From Lepidodermella squamata (Eukaryota; Gastrotricha), in assembly GCA_047495785.1 (NCBI GenBank), contig JBLDXI010000001.1, positions 2,170,001 to 2,234,000 of the forward strand: a stretch of 64,000 bases of DNA. Reading direction: 5' to 3'. The first letter of the stretch is position 1. Each line of letters starts with the position of its first letter. This document shows positions 33,848-43,765 of the stretch, one piece after another. The translations under genes were made by a program, and so were the position numbers. The notes below the pieces were generated by a model, which saw nothing but the letters and a program-made list of their open reading frames with translations, ran no database searches and was not told where the DNA came from.

Positions 33848-34486
33848 TCAGACCTCGAGTTCTGGTGCGAAATGATTGTTTTCCACGTGTTTCTGCATCA
33901 GATTAGCGTTTCGAAACATTCGCTTACAATGAGGCCGGCTGCATTTGAGCAGTGGTCCAAATTTATGAATACGTCGATGTTCCATAGCTGAATTAGGATC
34001 GCCAAAGACCTTGAGACATATTGGGCATTTGACTTTGTGCTTTTCGTGCTTCCTCCTTTCATGCCTAATACAATCTGATTTAGTGAAAAACGCTTTTTCA
34101 CATTTCAGGCACGTAAATTTTCTTCGGCGGTAATGAACAATTTCAACATGATGGAAAAGCGATGATGACGAACCCAAAATTTTCCCGCACAAATTACAGA
34201 GATGTTCTTTCTTTCCATGGCGCATTCGAATATGACATTGAAGAGAATAACGAGACGGGATCAGCGATCCGCAAATATTACAAGGCAAAAGTGGACTAGG
34301 CCGATGGTAGCGATTCAAATGCTGTTGCAAGTAATACCGACATTGGATAACGATACTGCAGACAGGACATTGATGCAGATCATCCTTAGGGCCATGAGTC
34401 GTTTTGACGTGCCGCCCATAATTAGCCTGAGAACCGAAAATTTTGCCGCAATATTGGCACGTCCATTTTTTCTCAGATATAATCAT
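33848..34486 (-). CDS. C2H2 zinc-finger protein, D type (copy 2)
   Basis: A single-exon 212-residue tandem paralogue of 32394-33053. It shows the same series of about eight fingers (WTCQYCGKIFGSQANYGRH first, then RYHRPSPLLPCNICGSL), the same KFGPLLKCSRP.C finger and the same FAPELEV tail. Differences cluster at finger positions expected to contact the ligand, while Cys/His spacing is fixed. No N-terminal effector domain is present. Confidence 0.87.
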   Translation of the reverse strand: MIISEKKWTCQYCGKIFGSQANYGRHVKTTHGPKDDLHQCPVCSIVIQCRYYLQQHLNRYHRPSPLLPCNICGSLIPSRYSLQCHIRMRHGKKEHLCNLCGKILGSSSSLFHHVEIVHYRRRKFTCLKCEKAFFTKSDCIRHERRKHEKHKVKCPICLKVFGDPNSAMEHRRIHKFGPLLKCSRPHCKRMFRNANLMQKHVENNHFAPELEV

Positions 34487-34558
34487 TCTTTGAGAAAAAA
34501 TTGAGAATTAAAACATTTCGAAATTTGATAAAAAAAATTTAATTTTCGTTTTTTTTTC

Positions 34559-35062
34559 TCAAGTCTCATGGGAAGTTTTCACGTGACGAGCCAGGCTTCG
34601 AGGATGAACATAAGCTCTGCCACAAATGTCACAAGCGTACTTCCCGGAATCAGCCTCATCATCAGAGTTTGAAGATTCGACGACTTTCCGATTTTTCGAC
34701 TCATTTCCGCCGGTTTTTCCTGATTTCTTCTCCGTTTTATCCGATGAAAAAAACGCGCTGTAGTCGGGCTGCTCGCCAGGTACGTAAAAGTACGCGCCGT
34801 CCGAAACAATGTCACTGTCGACAGCTTTTTCTTCATGGTTCGATGATGAATCTTCCGAAGTCGAGTTCCCATTTTCGATAGGTTCTGGGGGCGGAGGCGA
34901 TTCTTCTTCGTGGAATTCGGACGAAACAATGTCATGGATAAAGGTCACATTAGCCAGGCACAGCTTCAAATACGCGGCTGAGGGTTCGCGAACAGGCGCT
35001 TTCAGAAGTTCAACAAGGGAACTGGAAACATGCCTTACAAGTGCCAAGTCATTTTCATCCAT
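34559..35062 (-). CDS. Zinc-finger protein with A-type N-terminal module (A1)
   Basis: About 167 residues from the first true ATG (35062). Residues about 8-46 form a predicted two-helix module, LVELLKAPVREPSAAYLKLC followed by LANVTFIHDIV. It is shared closely with the genes at 35165 and 36543 and more distantly with those at 55950, 56444 and 62527. A Pro/Glu- then Ser/Asp-rich acidic linker follows (about 50-140), and the protein ends in one C2H2 finger (YACDICGRAYVHPRSLARH). A single finger rarely suffices for specific DNA binding, so oligomerisation through the module is plausible. It is a single-exon gene. Confidence 0.8.
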   Translation of the reverse strand: MDENDLALVRHVSSSLVELLKAPVREPSAAYLKLCLANVTFIHDIVSSEFHEEESPPPPEPIENGNSTSEDSSSNHEEKAVDSDIVSDGAYFYVPGEQPDYSAFFSSDKTEKKSGKTGGNESKNRKVVESSNSDDEADSGKYACDICGRAYVHPRSLARHVKTSHET

Positions 35063-35164
35063 TTTCAAATTTTGAAGTTAAAAATTCTAAAAAATTAAGA
35101 AATTAATTGGATTTATAGGCCATAAAATTGAACGAAAATGTGAAACTATAAAAAGTTCGGAAAG

Positions 35165-35665
35165 TCAAAAGGTTCCATGCGCATTTCTCACGTGGCGGTT
35201 CAGGTCGGAAGGGCCGCGGTACGCTTTTTCACACTGATCACAAGAAAACTGAGGCGCCCCGTGGGATCGAAGGTGCACTTTCAGGCTCTTTCCTCCGCGC
35301 GTTGGAACATAGCCACAAATTTCGCACGACTTCGGGCTGGGTTTCGGTTCCTCGAGATCGGGAGTTTCTTCTGTTTCTTCAACCTGCGGTTTATTTTGAT
35401 CTCCTACAATGTCGATTTCCACATCAGAGTAAGAATAGCGAGGCATTTTAGCCTGAGGTTGAGCTGCGATTTCTAGGACTCGAGGTTCGTCGGCTTCATC
35501 GGAATCTTTTGGGTGATAATTAGCTTCGACCAATTCGTGAATGAAGGTCACATTTGCGAGGCAAAGTTTCAAGAAAGCAGCCGAAGGTTCCCGAATTCGT
35601 GATTTTAAAAGTTTAACCAAAGCCCCTGCGGCGTTAGCTATCAAACTAGCTTCGATCGGATCCAT
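35165..35665 (-). CDS. Zinc-finger protein with A-type N-terminal module (A2)
   Basis: A single-exon, 166-residue tandem paralogue of A1. The module (GALVKLLKSRIREPSAAFLK, then LCLANVTFIHELVEANY) is nearly identical, whereas the acidic linker has diverged completely. Two C2H2-type units follow: a degenerate CEICGYVPTRGGKSLKVH finger and a normal CDQCEKAYRGPSDLNRH finger. The strong conservation of the module against a freely changing linker indicates that the module is a true functional domain. Confidence 0.82.
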   Translation of the reverse strand: MDPIEASLIANAAGALVKLLKSRIREPSAAFLKLCLANVTFIHELVEANYHPKDSDEADEPRVLEIAAQPQAKMPRYSYSDVEIDIVGDQNKPQVEETEETPDLEEPKPSPKSCEICGYVPTRGGKSLKVHLRSHGAPQFSCDQCEKAYRGPSDLNRHVRNAHGTF

Positions 35666-35765
35666 TATTCATTAATATAGAAACTATGTATTATCAATAA
35701 AAATCTCAAATCCTAAAACAGTTTTTCATTTCAGCTGAAAAATTGCGATTCCGTAAATTCTACGT

Positions 35766-36330
35766 TCAATGTTTTCGTTTCATGTGGGCGTAGAGATGGT
35801 CGGATCTCGTGTAGGACGACTCGCACAAGTTACATCTGAACATTTTCGTAGCAGAATGAACCGATATTCGATGACGATTCATCTTGGAGCTGTCGCAGAA
35901 ATTTTGCAGACATATCGGGCACGTTTTGGGTGATATCGTGGGAGCAGGTTCGAAGTTGTACGAACTTGAAGATGAGATTTGAATAGACTGATCTAACTTT
36001 CGCAACGCTTCAACTATTTTCGATGGAACATTCGCCTCGTCGCGGAAAACTTCTAAAAATAATCATAAAATAAATCTAATATCTAATAATTACTTAATAA
36101 GCTCAATTATTCCATATTTCAAGGTACGTTTCTGGAAATCTGAAAATCGACCATTTTTACGAATTTTCCAGGTATTTCCTGGCTGGTAACGAAATTTCGA
36201 AGCAGTTACAGTACCTAGTATCAAATTTTTCGCGTCCACACAAAGACTAGCTGCATTGGATGCCCCTGCGCCTGAAACAAAAACCATAACATTCAAGGCT
36301 AAGATTCATATTAAATTTACCGGAAGTCAT
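35766..36330 (-). CDS. B-type two-finger protein with 10-nt first exon (B1)
   Basis: Exons 36330-36321 (10 nt, ATGACTTCCG), 36271-36215 (57 nt) and 36052-35766 give 117 residues. The micro-exon was chosen because its phase and donor match those of four sister genes. The N-terminal part is a helical module split by the second intron (VPSKIVEALRKLDQS at its end). A Ser-rich spacer leads to two C2H2 fingers (CPICLQNFCDSSKMNRH and CNLCESSYTRSDHLYAH). Two fingers plus a possible dimerisation helix suggest a small DNA-binding regulator. Confidence 0.75.
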
Positions 36331-36542
36331 GGATCGAAATTCTCGGACTAGTGTTATTAAAGACCCTAAAAAGTGTTGAACCAATCTGTTAGGAGAAATT
36401 CAATTAAAAAACTGAAATTGTGACTCGTGAAATCACTAGGCCACAGGAATACTCGAAAATATAACGAAAAATATCGCCCATATACAGTGTTTCCTGCATT
36501 AGGGCGTGAACTATTTTGTTTCACTGTGAGATTCAATGCTCC

Positions 36543-36857
36543 TCAGGGGCTGCTAGATTGCTGCTGCCTTTTCTGCGACTTTTTCGATTTCGTCGCTAGA
36601 ACCTGAAAGATGATGATGATTACTAAAAATGACCCTGGAACCTTGACCATCTATACCTGATCGCGAGGGAAATCATCCTGGTCCATTTCATGCGGCTCGA
36701 GACCAGATTCACTGGACGTGGCCAAATCTTGAATGAAAGTAGCATGGGCGAGGCACAAGTTCATGAAAGCCGCAGAATGCTTAGGAACGGGCGATTTCAG
36801 AAGGCCGATAAGTGCCTTAGAAACACTCAAAATAAGCTCGACATTCTCCTGATCCAT
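36543..36857 (-). CDS. A-type module protein without zinc finger (A3)
   Basis: Two exons (36857-36657 and 36602-36543; 54-bp intron) give 86 residues. The A-type module (ALIGLLKSPVPKHSAAFMNL, then CLAHATFIQDLA) is followed by a short acidic stretch and a Lys/Gln/Ser-rich end (TKSKKSQKRQQQSSSP). There is no Cys-His finger and no room for one. It could act as a natural partner or dominant inhibitor of the finger-bearing A proteins if the module dimerises, or be a decaying copy. Splice sites and frame are intact. Confidence 0.65.
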
Positions 36858-36964
36858 TGCGAAAAAATCCTCCTTAAAAATTAGCTAAATTCTGAAAAAA
36901 TCAAACAAGTAAGGTAGATTTCGAAATGTATTCGATATAATTTTTCACGAACTGAGCTTCCTCA

Positions 36965-37451
36965 CTAAGTCCCGTGTACATCAATTTCGTGGCGCCTAAG
37001 ATTATCAGCTCGGTTGTAAGATGAAGAGCACAAACTGCACTTGAAATGTTTCGAATTCGCCATGTGCATAGTCGTTTGATGCCGCAGCAGGTTATATTTC
37101 GAGTGGCAACTTACAAGACATATCGGACAGGTATTCGGCTCCAAATTAGGCCCAGCAGCGAATGAATAAGGTTCTGCTACTGCCGGTATAACATTCGAAT
37201 TTCCGATCATTTTTTGAATTTCCAACACCCTGCCGAGAGACTTCAACATTTCATTCTTTACTAGTTGCGGCAGAACTTGGCCTATATCAAATAAAATAAT
37301 TTAAAACCGGTCGGAAATTTCGCAAAACCCACTTGAAATTTGCTGCCCGATTTTTAAACACAGCTCTTCCGCTTCGATTAGTAATGCACCTGTATCTTTC
37401 GAGCTATAACTTTCAAAATTGGCTGGAAATTGCCGAGTTACCGTGATTCAT
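36965..37451 (-). CDS. B-type two-finger protein with 10-nt first exon (B2)
   Basis: Exons 37451-37442 (10 nt, ATGAATCACG), 37389-37333 (57 nt) and 37281-36965 give 127 residues. The second exon encodes ALLIEAEELCLKIGQQIS, the B helical module. The third has a further helix (LVKNEMLKSLGRVLEIQ), a YSF..GPNLEPNTCPIC linker shared with B1, B3 and B7, and two fingers (CPICLVSCHSKYNLLRH and CSLCSSSYNRADNLRRH). Confidence 0.78.
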
Positions 37452-37513
37452 TCAATCGACTAGACCGGTTAAGTGACGAAAAATCAATTATCCCTAAAAC
37501 CGATATCTTTCGA

Positions 37514-37977
37514 TTAATATTCATCTTTAATCGCCTTCAAGCTCCCATGAACGCCATGGACATTTCGCTCGTGACGCATCACAGAGTCTTTACGGGTGAA
37601 ACTTGCTGAACACGAGTTGCATTTATAATTTTTCGACCTAGCGGCGTGAACAGTCTCTTGATGCCGCCCCATCGTCGATTTGTCTTTGAAGGCTACCAAG
37701 CAAATCGGGCAAGTATTCGGCGCAAGGTTGGGCCCAGAATCGAATGAGTACGATGTGCTGGCTGATTTGTTCGAATTCGAAATTTTAAGATATACCAGGC
37801 ACAAATTGTCGATTTCTGAAATAACAGCAGCTTTCTCGGCAGGGGAAATAGTCTTGCAATCTAAGGACAATTATTTCGACGGATTTGTTCCTTCTAGACT
37901 GAATTACCTTCCAACTTCTGAATGACTCGCCGATAGACCTTGTCAGCCTCATTCAGCAATTGCTCCGAAGTCGACAT
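37514..37977 (-). CDS. B-type two-finger protein with fused first exons (B3)
   Basis: Exons 37977-37908 (70 nt) and 37860-37514, across a 47-bp intron, give 138 residues. The first exon has the size of the usual 10-nt plus 57-nt exons plus one codon, so intron 1 has been lost (or never gained) in this copy. It encodes MSTSEQLLNEADKVYRRVIQ. The second carries the AEKAAVISEIDNLCLVYLKI helix, the YSFDSGPNLAPNTCPIC linker, two fingers (CPICLVAFKDKSTMGRH and CNSCSASFTRKDSVMRH) and a basic tail. Confidence 0.78.
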
Positions 37978-38030
37978 AATTTACGGAAACTAAGCTTGAA
38001 AAATTACAGCAAACATATTTTCCAAGAAAT

Positions 38031-38521
38031 TCAATTTTTTATCAAATTATCAGCCGGGTGTTTTTCGAATTTGTGAGCTTCGAATTCATCGAACCGCGAG
38101 AAAGAAGTGGCACAAGTCGAGCACTCAAATTGCATCGTAAGGTTGTCATTATGAAACTTTGCAGCATGCTGATGTAAGCCTGACTCGCTGCGGAATTTTC
38201 TCCCACAAATCGGACAAATCTGGAAATAAACACGTCTCGTCGCCGATTTAGTTTTTAGCATGGTTAATATTTCTGAAATTCTTTCAATGCAGGCTAGAGC
38301 TCTGATGGCAGATTCTGGTAGTTGGGCTGCATTCGCATCGTAACAGATAGCTGGAAAAATCCGACTGATTAAAAACTTCAAAGGACCGATTCATACCATA
38401 AATCTGGGCGCTGGTGAGCTTACAATGAAAGTAAGCTTCTTTTCTCAATTTGGCTGAAAATTGCATGTCAGAGCATTACTTAGTTGAATCCAACAAAAAT
38501 AAAATACAAACCAGATTCCAT
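38031..38521 (-). CDS. B-type two-finger protein with 10-nt first exon (B4)
   Basis: Exons 38521-38512 (10 nt, ATGGAATCTG), 38453-38397 (57 nt) and 38350-38031 give 128 residues. The module reads AKLRKEAYFHCKLTSAQIYG then LPESAIRALACIERISEILT. Two fingers follow (CPICGRKFRSESGLHQH and CSTCATSFSRFDEFEAH). The second intron lies at the same phase as in its neighbours. Confidence 0.8.
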
Positions 38522-38588
38522 ACAGAAGTATATCAGTGACTAGTTAACAAGATGCATCCTAAAAAATGGCGAAATTTGATCTTAAGAT

Positions 38589-39087
38589 TCATTCAGGCTT
38601 GGGCAATCCGTCATTTCCTGGTCTATCATGAGACAAAGCGTAGTGATCTTTCAGGTCATATTTTCTGGCGTAAGATCGTTGACAGATTGTGCAGATATAA
38701 CGGGGTCTAACAGAGTGGACTGCGAATTCATGCCGATGCAACATATTCTTGTTTGAGAAAGCTTTTCCACAAAGAGGGCAGATTGTTGCCGAGGCAGCTT
38801 CGCTTTCCGCAACTTTGGAAAAAGCCGTCATAATTTTCTTGATTTTTTCGATCGAGGCGATAGCCGACAGGCCGGATTCTGGGATATCCGATAAACGCAC
38901 ATCGATACAGATTGCTATTAAAAATAGAAGCCTGAACAGCAGCGAAAATAAGGAATAAATTGATACCATGAATTTGAGAATTGGCGACTTCGCAAAGAGC
39001 CCCAGCTTCTTTGATCAGCTTAGCTGAAATTCGAGAACATCTACCACAAATAATCTTCGATATCATATCACACCTACCTCTTCTCAT
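38589..39087 (-). CDS. B-type two-finger protein with 10-nt first exon (B5)
   Basis: Exons 39087-39078 (10 nt, ATGAGAAGAG), 39023-38967 (57 nt) and 38914-38589 give 130 residues. The module reads AKLIKEAGALCEVANSQIHA then IPESGLSAIASIEKIKKIMT. It closely parallels B4, which lies next to it. The fingers are CPLCGKAFSNKNMLHRH and CTICQRSYARKYDLKDH. An upstream inverted-repeat element starts 137 bp before the ATG. Confidence 0.8.
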
Positions 39088-39223
39088 TTATAAATGCAAA
39101 TTATGAAGATAAAAATGGTGGAGTCGGAAAATTCTAAGACAAGAAAAAATAAATTAAGGAATTTCGGCCGAAATAATTCGATTCCTGCTACCACATGATC
39201 AACTATTAAAAAAGCAGAATATC

Positions 39224-39465
39224 TTTTAGCGGAACCAAATCGGCACTTTGCGGGACCTAATTTTGGGTAATCGAAAGGTGGCTTTTTGAATATTTCTACG
39301 AAATTGAGGCAATGCATGAATTTTATAGGGAAAAATGCGTCTTTTACAGAATTTTACGCTGAACTTAATGATGATTTATTTCAAGTTGAGCTGATAAATC
39401 ATGATAAGTTTCAAAGCTCTAAAAATGAGGCCCATTAAAAATTCCAAAATTTGGTTCCGCTAAAA
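39224..39465. repeat. 240-bp inverted-repeat element upstream of B5
   Basis: Perfect 17-bp inverted arms (TTTTAGCGGAACCAAAT at 39224 and its complement ending at 39465) enclose about 210 bp of non-coding sequence. The arm core matches that of the element at 8532-8788, so the two belong to the same family. No target-site duplication could be read. Confidence 0.6.
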
Positions 39466-39761
39466 ATAAGAAGACCCTTAAAAGTTAACCTTAAAAATCG
39501 TTTAACAAATTCTTCTAATTTACATTCTCTTTTCAAATCGATCGATTTTCGCACGGAATTACCATTTTGGTCTCATTTATTTCCAATGTCATGCGAATTA
39601 GGGACGATAAAATTGGAGTTTAGAAATTTAGACGGTACGAATCGTGCACGGAGAACGCAGATAATTTTTTATATCATAAAATATCTGATTTAACGTATTC
39701 AGTCATATACAACAATGTCGACCAAAACAACAGTTCTATCATCTGTTCATCAAGTGTCGAT

Positions 39762-40612
39762 TCAGTGTGCTTTCATATGCTTGCTCAGACTTTCCTTGCG
39801 GCTATAAACTTTGGGGCACAGTTTACATTCCCACTTGACATTTTCATGCTTTGCCAGCTCATGAGCTTTAGTGGTGGAACTCTAGGTGAAAGATTTGCCG
39901 CAAGTCAAGCACGGGAATCTCAAAGATTGATGCACTCGCTTGTCGTGTTGATTCAAGCTGACTCGATTTCCAAACTTTAACGGACATTTCATGCATTCGA
40001 CGTTTCTGCCATGAAGGACATTTACATGTCTCTTCCAGCCATCTAACGAGGTGTAGATTTTGGAGCAATATTCACACTGCTGCGAAATCGTGGGGCGATG
40101 ATTTTGGGACATGTGATAGTAAAGGTATCTTGAGCAACGTAATTTGATGTGACATACAGGGCATTCCTTTGAACCATCCTTGCCAACGTGAACTGATTCC
40201 ATATGAACCTTCAAAGCGCGCCTATCGAAGCATTCCAGACCGCACATGGCACATCGATGACCGTGAAAGCTGGAATTCTTTTCATGTGAAAACCGGCAGA
40301 TAAATTATAAGGAAAACATCTCAACTCACGGCAAAGCTTCTCATGGTAATGAAGTCTCCCTGGCGTCAAAAAAGTATTGGGACATAGGGCGCATTGGAAG
40401 ATGGGCGACTCGTTGTGACAATGCACGTGTTCTTGCAGATAGCTGACTGAACTCAACAGCTTAGCGCAAAATGGGCAGGTGCGGCTGTCAAGCGAGGCAT
40501 CCTCGTGTGAATATTTCTTCTTCCCTGAGACGCGAGAAATACGAAGCAAACGTATTTAACAATTTTCGAAAAAATTTCAATTACCAGGCCCCTTCGAGTC
40601 TTCCATGGCCAT
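39762..40612 (-). pseudogene. C-type zinc-finger gene, broken (C1)
   Basis: Laid out as the intact C copies: exon 1 40612-40585 (MAMEDSKGPG), exon 2 up to a GTGAGT donor after HYHEKLC, and exon 3 with the multi-finger array including HRPTISQQCEYCSKIYTSL. Two lesions are seen. First, the acceptor of exon 3 reads TTTTCAC where sisters have TTTTCAG, and the next AG downstream puts exon 3 out of frame. Second, an in-frame TAG (minus strand of 39882-39884) follows CGKSFT, where sisters have Ser. The reading frame after the stop continues as a well-conserved finger to KHMKAH, so the damage is recent. Confidence 0.75.
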
Positions 40613-40708
40613 TTTGCGAAAAAATTTCAGCTTCACTATATTATACTATAATGGGCAACTAGAAGAGTAATTAAAATCTACGCGAAATACTACCGTCATT
40701 TGGGTCAT

Positions 40709-41096
40709 TGGGGCTATTCGGACGAATGTTCATGCAAACAGGAGAATGAGCATGGCTCAAAAACTACCCGGGCGTTGGCAATGAAATTTTGCACAGAGTT
40801 AGGTGAAAAGACGCCTACCCTAAAACACGCATACCCTACACACATACCCTAAAAATTTCATGGCCTGAGAGTAAGTGGTTGTGAAGATATGAGCTTACCT
40901 TTCAGGTGTTTCAGGTGTTTCAGTTTAACTCAGTTTAAGCACTGTTCTTCGTTGAATTACCTGGACCCGAAGAGAATTTTGCTAGACCTGCGCCCAATTT
41001 TTTCTGAATCTACATACGCTCGGGCACCCATGAAAATTGAAAACGTCCCGACCCGACTCATACTTTTTTCTAATTAATTGCGTCCGAATAGCCCCA
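40709..41096. mobile_element. 390-bp inverted-repeat element
   Basis: The ends are complementary over 16-17 bp: TGGGGCTATTCGGACG at 40709 and its complement ending at 41096. Further single GGGGCTATTCGG words follow at about 41115 and complements near 41505 and 41632, suggesting nested or older fragments of the same family. It is non-coding, and the target duplication is unclear. Confidence 0.5.
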
Positions 41097-41379
41097 TCAA
41101 CAAGTGAACTTGAGGGGCTATTCGGTCTGCCCTTTGAATATGCCAATGAACTACGCTGTTCAAACGTTCCTTGCTGATTAAAGCGGACTTCAATTTCATT
41201 TACATTTCAATTTTTGAAAAAGCTGGAAATGCTGGAAAAGACTAATTTACTGCGGTGTCACACGACATTGCCAATTGATTAAATACGACTATAATTGACA
41301 AATAATTCAACTAAAAATCAGTGCGATATATTGCTTAAATCCTTGTGCATAAAAATAATTCGAAAATTTTGCGGAAAAA

Positions 41380-41470
41380 TTGTTCCGCGGCGTGGACTCG
41401 AACCCTCGTTTCGTACTTAGTTATGCTCTCTAGAAGCACATCCAAAGCCACTCGACCACTGAACACAACA
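41380..41470 (-). tRNA. tRNA-like relic (Leu/Ser type) or SINE head
   Basis: The minus strand contains GGTCGAGTGGC (D-arm-like), a 5-bp stem GTGCT/AGCAT around a seven-base loop TCTAGAG (anticodon would be TAG), a long variable region, and GGGTTCGAGTCC (T-arm-like). Position 33 is C instead of T, the T-stem pairs poorly and the acceptor pairs only partly, so a functional tRNA is unlikely. A tRNA pseudogene or tRNA-derived SINE fragment fits better. Confidence 0.35.
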
Positions 41471-41765
41471 TATCAGTAATTTTTGAATTGAATATTTATG
41501 TATCATTAATAGCCCCATCAGGATTCCAAAATTATGACCATCTGTGGTAATCCTGGTTCCATTGGAATCAGGACCTTATGAAACGTGTAAAAATGCAAAA
41601 AAAATCAGGAGGTAATTTTTTTCGCCGTCTGGATAGCCCCAACTGACGGTGCCAAAAAGGCTCTATTTGTAAATTTACTAATAATATCTCGCACGCAATC
41701 GGCTTAAAATCAGCGTATTCACTATTCACTATGCCCGACCTTTGCTGTGGCAAGAAAAGTGCAAG

Positions 41766-42082
41766 CAGAGTTGTCCTCGGGTCTGAAATTTTGGACCCGA
41801 TCCGAACCGGACTTCGGAATCCAAAACCCGGATCCGATCCGATCCGATCCGAGGTCAAACCAGGCGCTTTTTCTGGGGGTTTTCCTGGTCGGATAAGTTA
41901 CTTATTCAGGAAATTTTCACCGAAACCTCGCGGAAATAGGGTTGTCTTCAATTTTCCTGGTGATAAGTGACATTTAAGACATAGAATTTTACGGTAATGT
42001 GAGTTTTCAGCTGTGCCTTGCTTACACGTACTCAATGTCGGGTCGACGGGGAAGACCCGGATCCGACCCGGGGACAACTCTG
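41766..42082. mobile_element. 317-bp hAT-like MITE with 8-bp duplication
   Basis: Terminal inverted repeats CAGAGTTGTCCTCGGG (41766) and the complement of CCCGGGGACAACTCTG (ending 42082) match at 15 of 16 bases. The 8-bp direct repeat AGTGCAAG flanks it exactly (41758-41765 and 42083-42090). The CAGAG start and 8-bp duplication are typical of hAT elements. The interior is non-coding and rich in GATCCG/GACCCG. The paralogous spacer downstream of C3 (near 43430) lacks it, giving an unoccupied site. Confidence 0.85.
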
Positions 42083-42368
42083 AGTGCAAGACAAGTACAA
42101 CGCTAACGTTGAGGTTGACGGCTTATGATAGGCTCCTCATCTCCAAAAATGCGATCCTAGTTCTCATTGACGTGAGAATTCCAGACCAGGGTCCGGAATA
42201 TTATTATAGAGTGAAATTCAGTATTAATTGGAGGCATTGACAAAATCGTGCACGAGGAGAAGAGTGAGGCTTCAACATAATTTGTTTTATCAGATAATAT
42301 TATATACTCAGCCATATAACAATTCCGACCGGGAAAACAAGGCTATCATCAGTTCAACAAGTATCGAT

Positions 42369-43228
42369 TCAGTGTGCTTTCATAATATGCTTGCTCAGAC
42401 TTCCATTGTGGTTATAAACTTTAGGGCACAGTGTACATTTCCATTTGACATTTTCGTGATTGACCAGCTCGTGAACTTTAGCTGCATAACTCGAGGAGAA
42501 CGATTTTTCGCAATTCAAGCACGGAAATCTCAAAGATTGATGCACTAGCCTGTCGTGGTGGTTCAAATTGGATCGATTTCGGTAAGTTGCAGAACATTTC
42601 ACGCATTCGAGGCCCTGCCCATGCACGGCTATGGCATGACTCTTCAAGCTGATCAACGAGATGAATATTTTATAGCAATTTTCACATTGCTGCGAAATCG
42701 TGGGGCGGTGACATCGCGTCATGTGATAGATAAGGTATCTTGAGCAACTCATTTTCTTGTGGCAGACAGGGCAGTCTCTCGAATCGTCCTTGCCGGCGTG
42801 AACTGACTTGAGATGCACAGCCAAAGTGTGCTTATCGACGAATTCCAGAACGCACATGGAACAGAAATATTCAGATTGATAACCTTGAATCCTGAAAGCC
42901 TTTATACCTGAAAATAGGCAGATAAATCATACGGCAAAAGATCTCAACTCACGGCAACGCTTCTCGTGGCAATCAAGTCTTCTTTGCGTGACAAAGGTTT
43001 TGGGACATAGGGCGCATTTGAAGCTGGTCGATTCGTCGTGCATATGTGCGTGTTCTCGCAGATAGTGGAATGAACTCAACACCTTAGCGCAAATTGGGCA
43101 CGTGCGGCTGTCCTGGTGTGATTTCTTCTTCTTCTCTAGGGCTCAAAAAACAAGAAGCATACGTGTATGAAAGTTCCGAATAGTTTCCAATTACCAGGTT
43201 TCCTCGATTTAGAGCCTTCCACGGCCAT
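42369..43228 (-). CDS. C-type zinc-finger protein (C2)
   Basis: Exons 43228-43195, 43135-42953 and 42907-42369 give 251 residues in frame. It starts MAVEGSKSRKPEKKKKSHQD, then two fingers in exon 2 (CPICAKVLSSFHYLREH and a second unit). Exon 3 holds about six C2H2 units, including the subfamily signatures CHRPTISQQCENCYKIF and HELVNHENVKWKCTLCPKVY, ending in KHIMKAH. No effector domain is seen apart from the basic N-terminus. Confidence 0.84.
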
Positions 43229-43765
43229 GTTGAGATACACGTTCAGCTTCGTCACTATATTTTACTATAAAGGGCGACTAAAGGAGTAATTAAAATCTAT
43301 AGAAGCTACGCGAAATACCACCAAAAGACTCGTTGTAATTTATTACGATTACGATTACGATTCCGACAGAGGTATTATCAATTTATTAATAATCAGCGTA
43401 AATTCACTATGAACGACCTTTGTTGTAGCCAGACAGAAGTATAACACTAAACACTGACGTTGAGCTGGACGGCTTATTATTAGGTACCAAGCTTGCACAT
43501 CCGTTAGACCTGTCCCTTCTATCATCTCCGATAATGCGATATTAGTTCTCATCTACATGAGAATTCCAGACCCGGGTCTGGAATTTTATCGCAGGGTGTA
43601 ATTCAGTATTAATTGGATGCGGTGTCCAAATCGCGCACTGAGATAACACAGTGAGGCTTCAACATGATTTGTAATATCAGGTAATATCTATCCCGCCAGT
43701 TAACGATGTCGACCGAGAAAACAAGGCTAACATCAGTTCAACAATTTTCGATTCAGGGAGCTTGC
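43229..43765. other. Spacer between C2 and C3
   Basis: About 540 bp with no gene. It contains the TATA-like C2 upstream block and downstream flank sequence matching the equivalent spacer of other C copies (GAGGCTTCAACAT word near 43650, then GTCGACCGAGAAAACAAGG). Confidence 0.5.

Larger units (their letters stand above)
40613..42368. other. Repeat-rich spacer between C1 and C2
   Basis: No gene is supported over 1.7 kb. It holds an inverted-repeat element (40709-41096), a tRNA-like relic (about 41380-41470), a hAT-like MITE (41766-42082) and a GATCC tetra/pentamer-rich tract around 41805-41855. The outer parts (upstream of C1 and downstream of C2) match the flanks of other C copies, showing that spacer and gene were duplicated as one unit. 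Confidence 0.6.

Noticed and set aside
41805-41855. GATCC-rich tract as a regulatory array
   Set aside because: It lies inside the hAT-like MITE and looks like simple-sequence expansion of its GC-rich interior.
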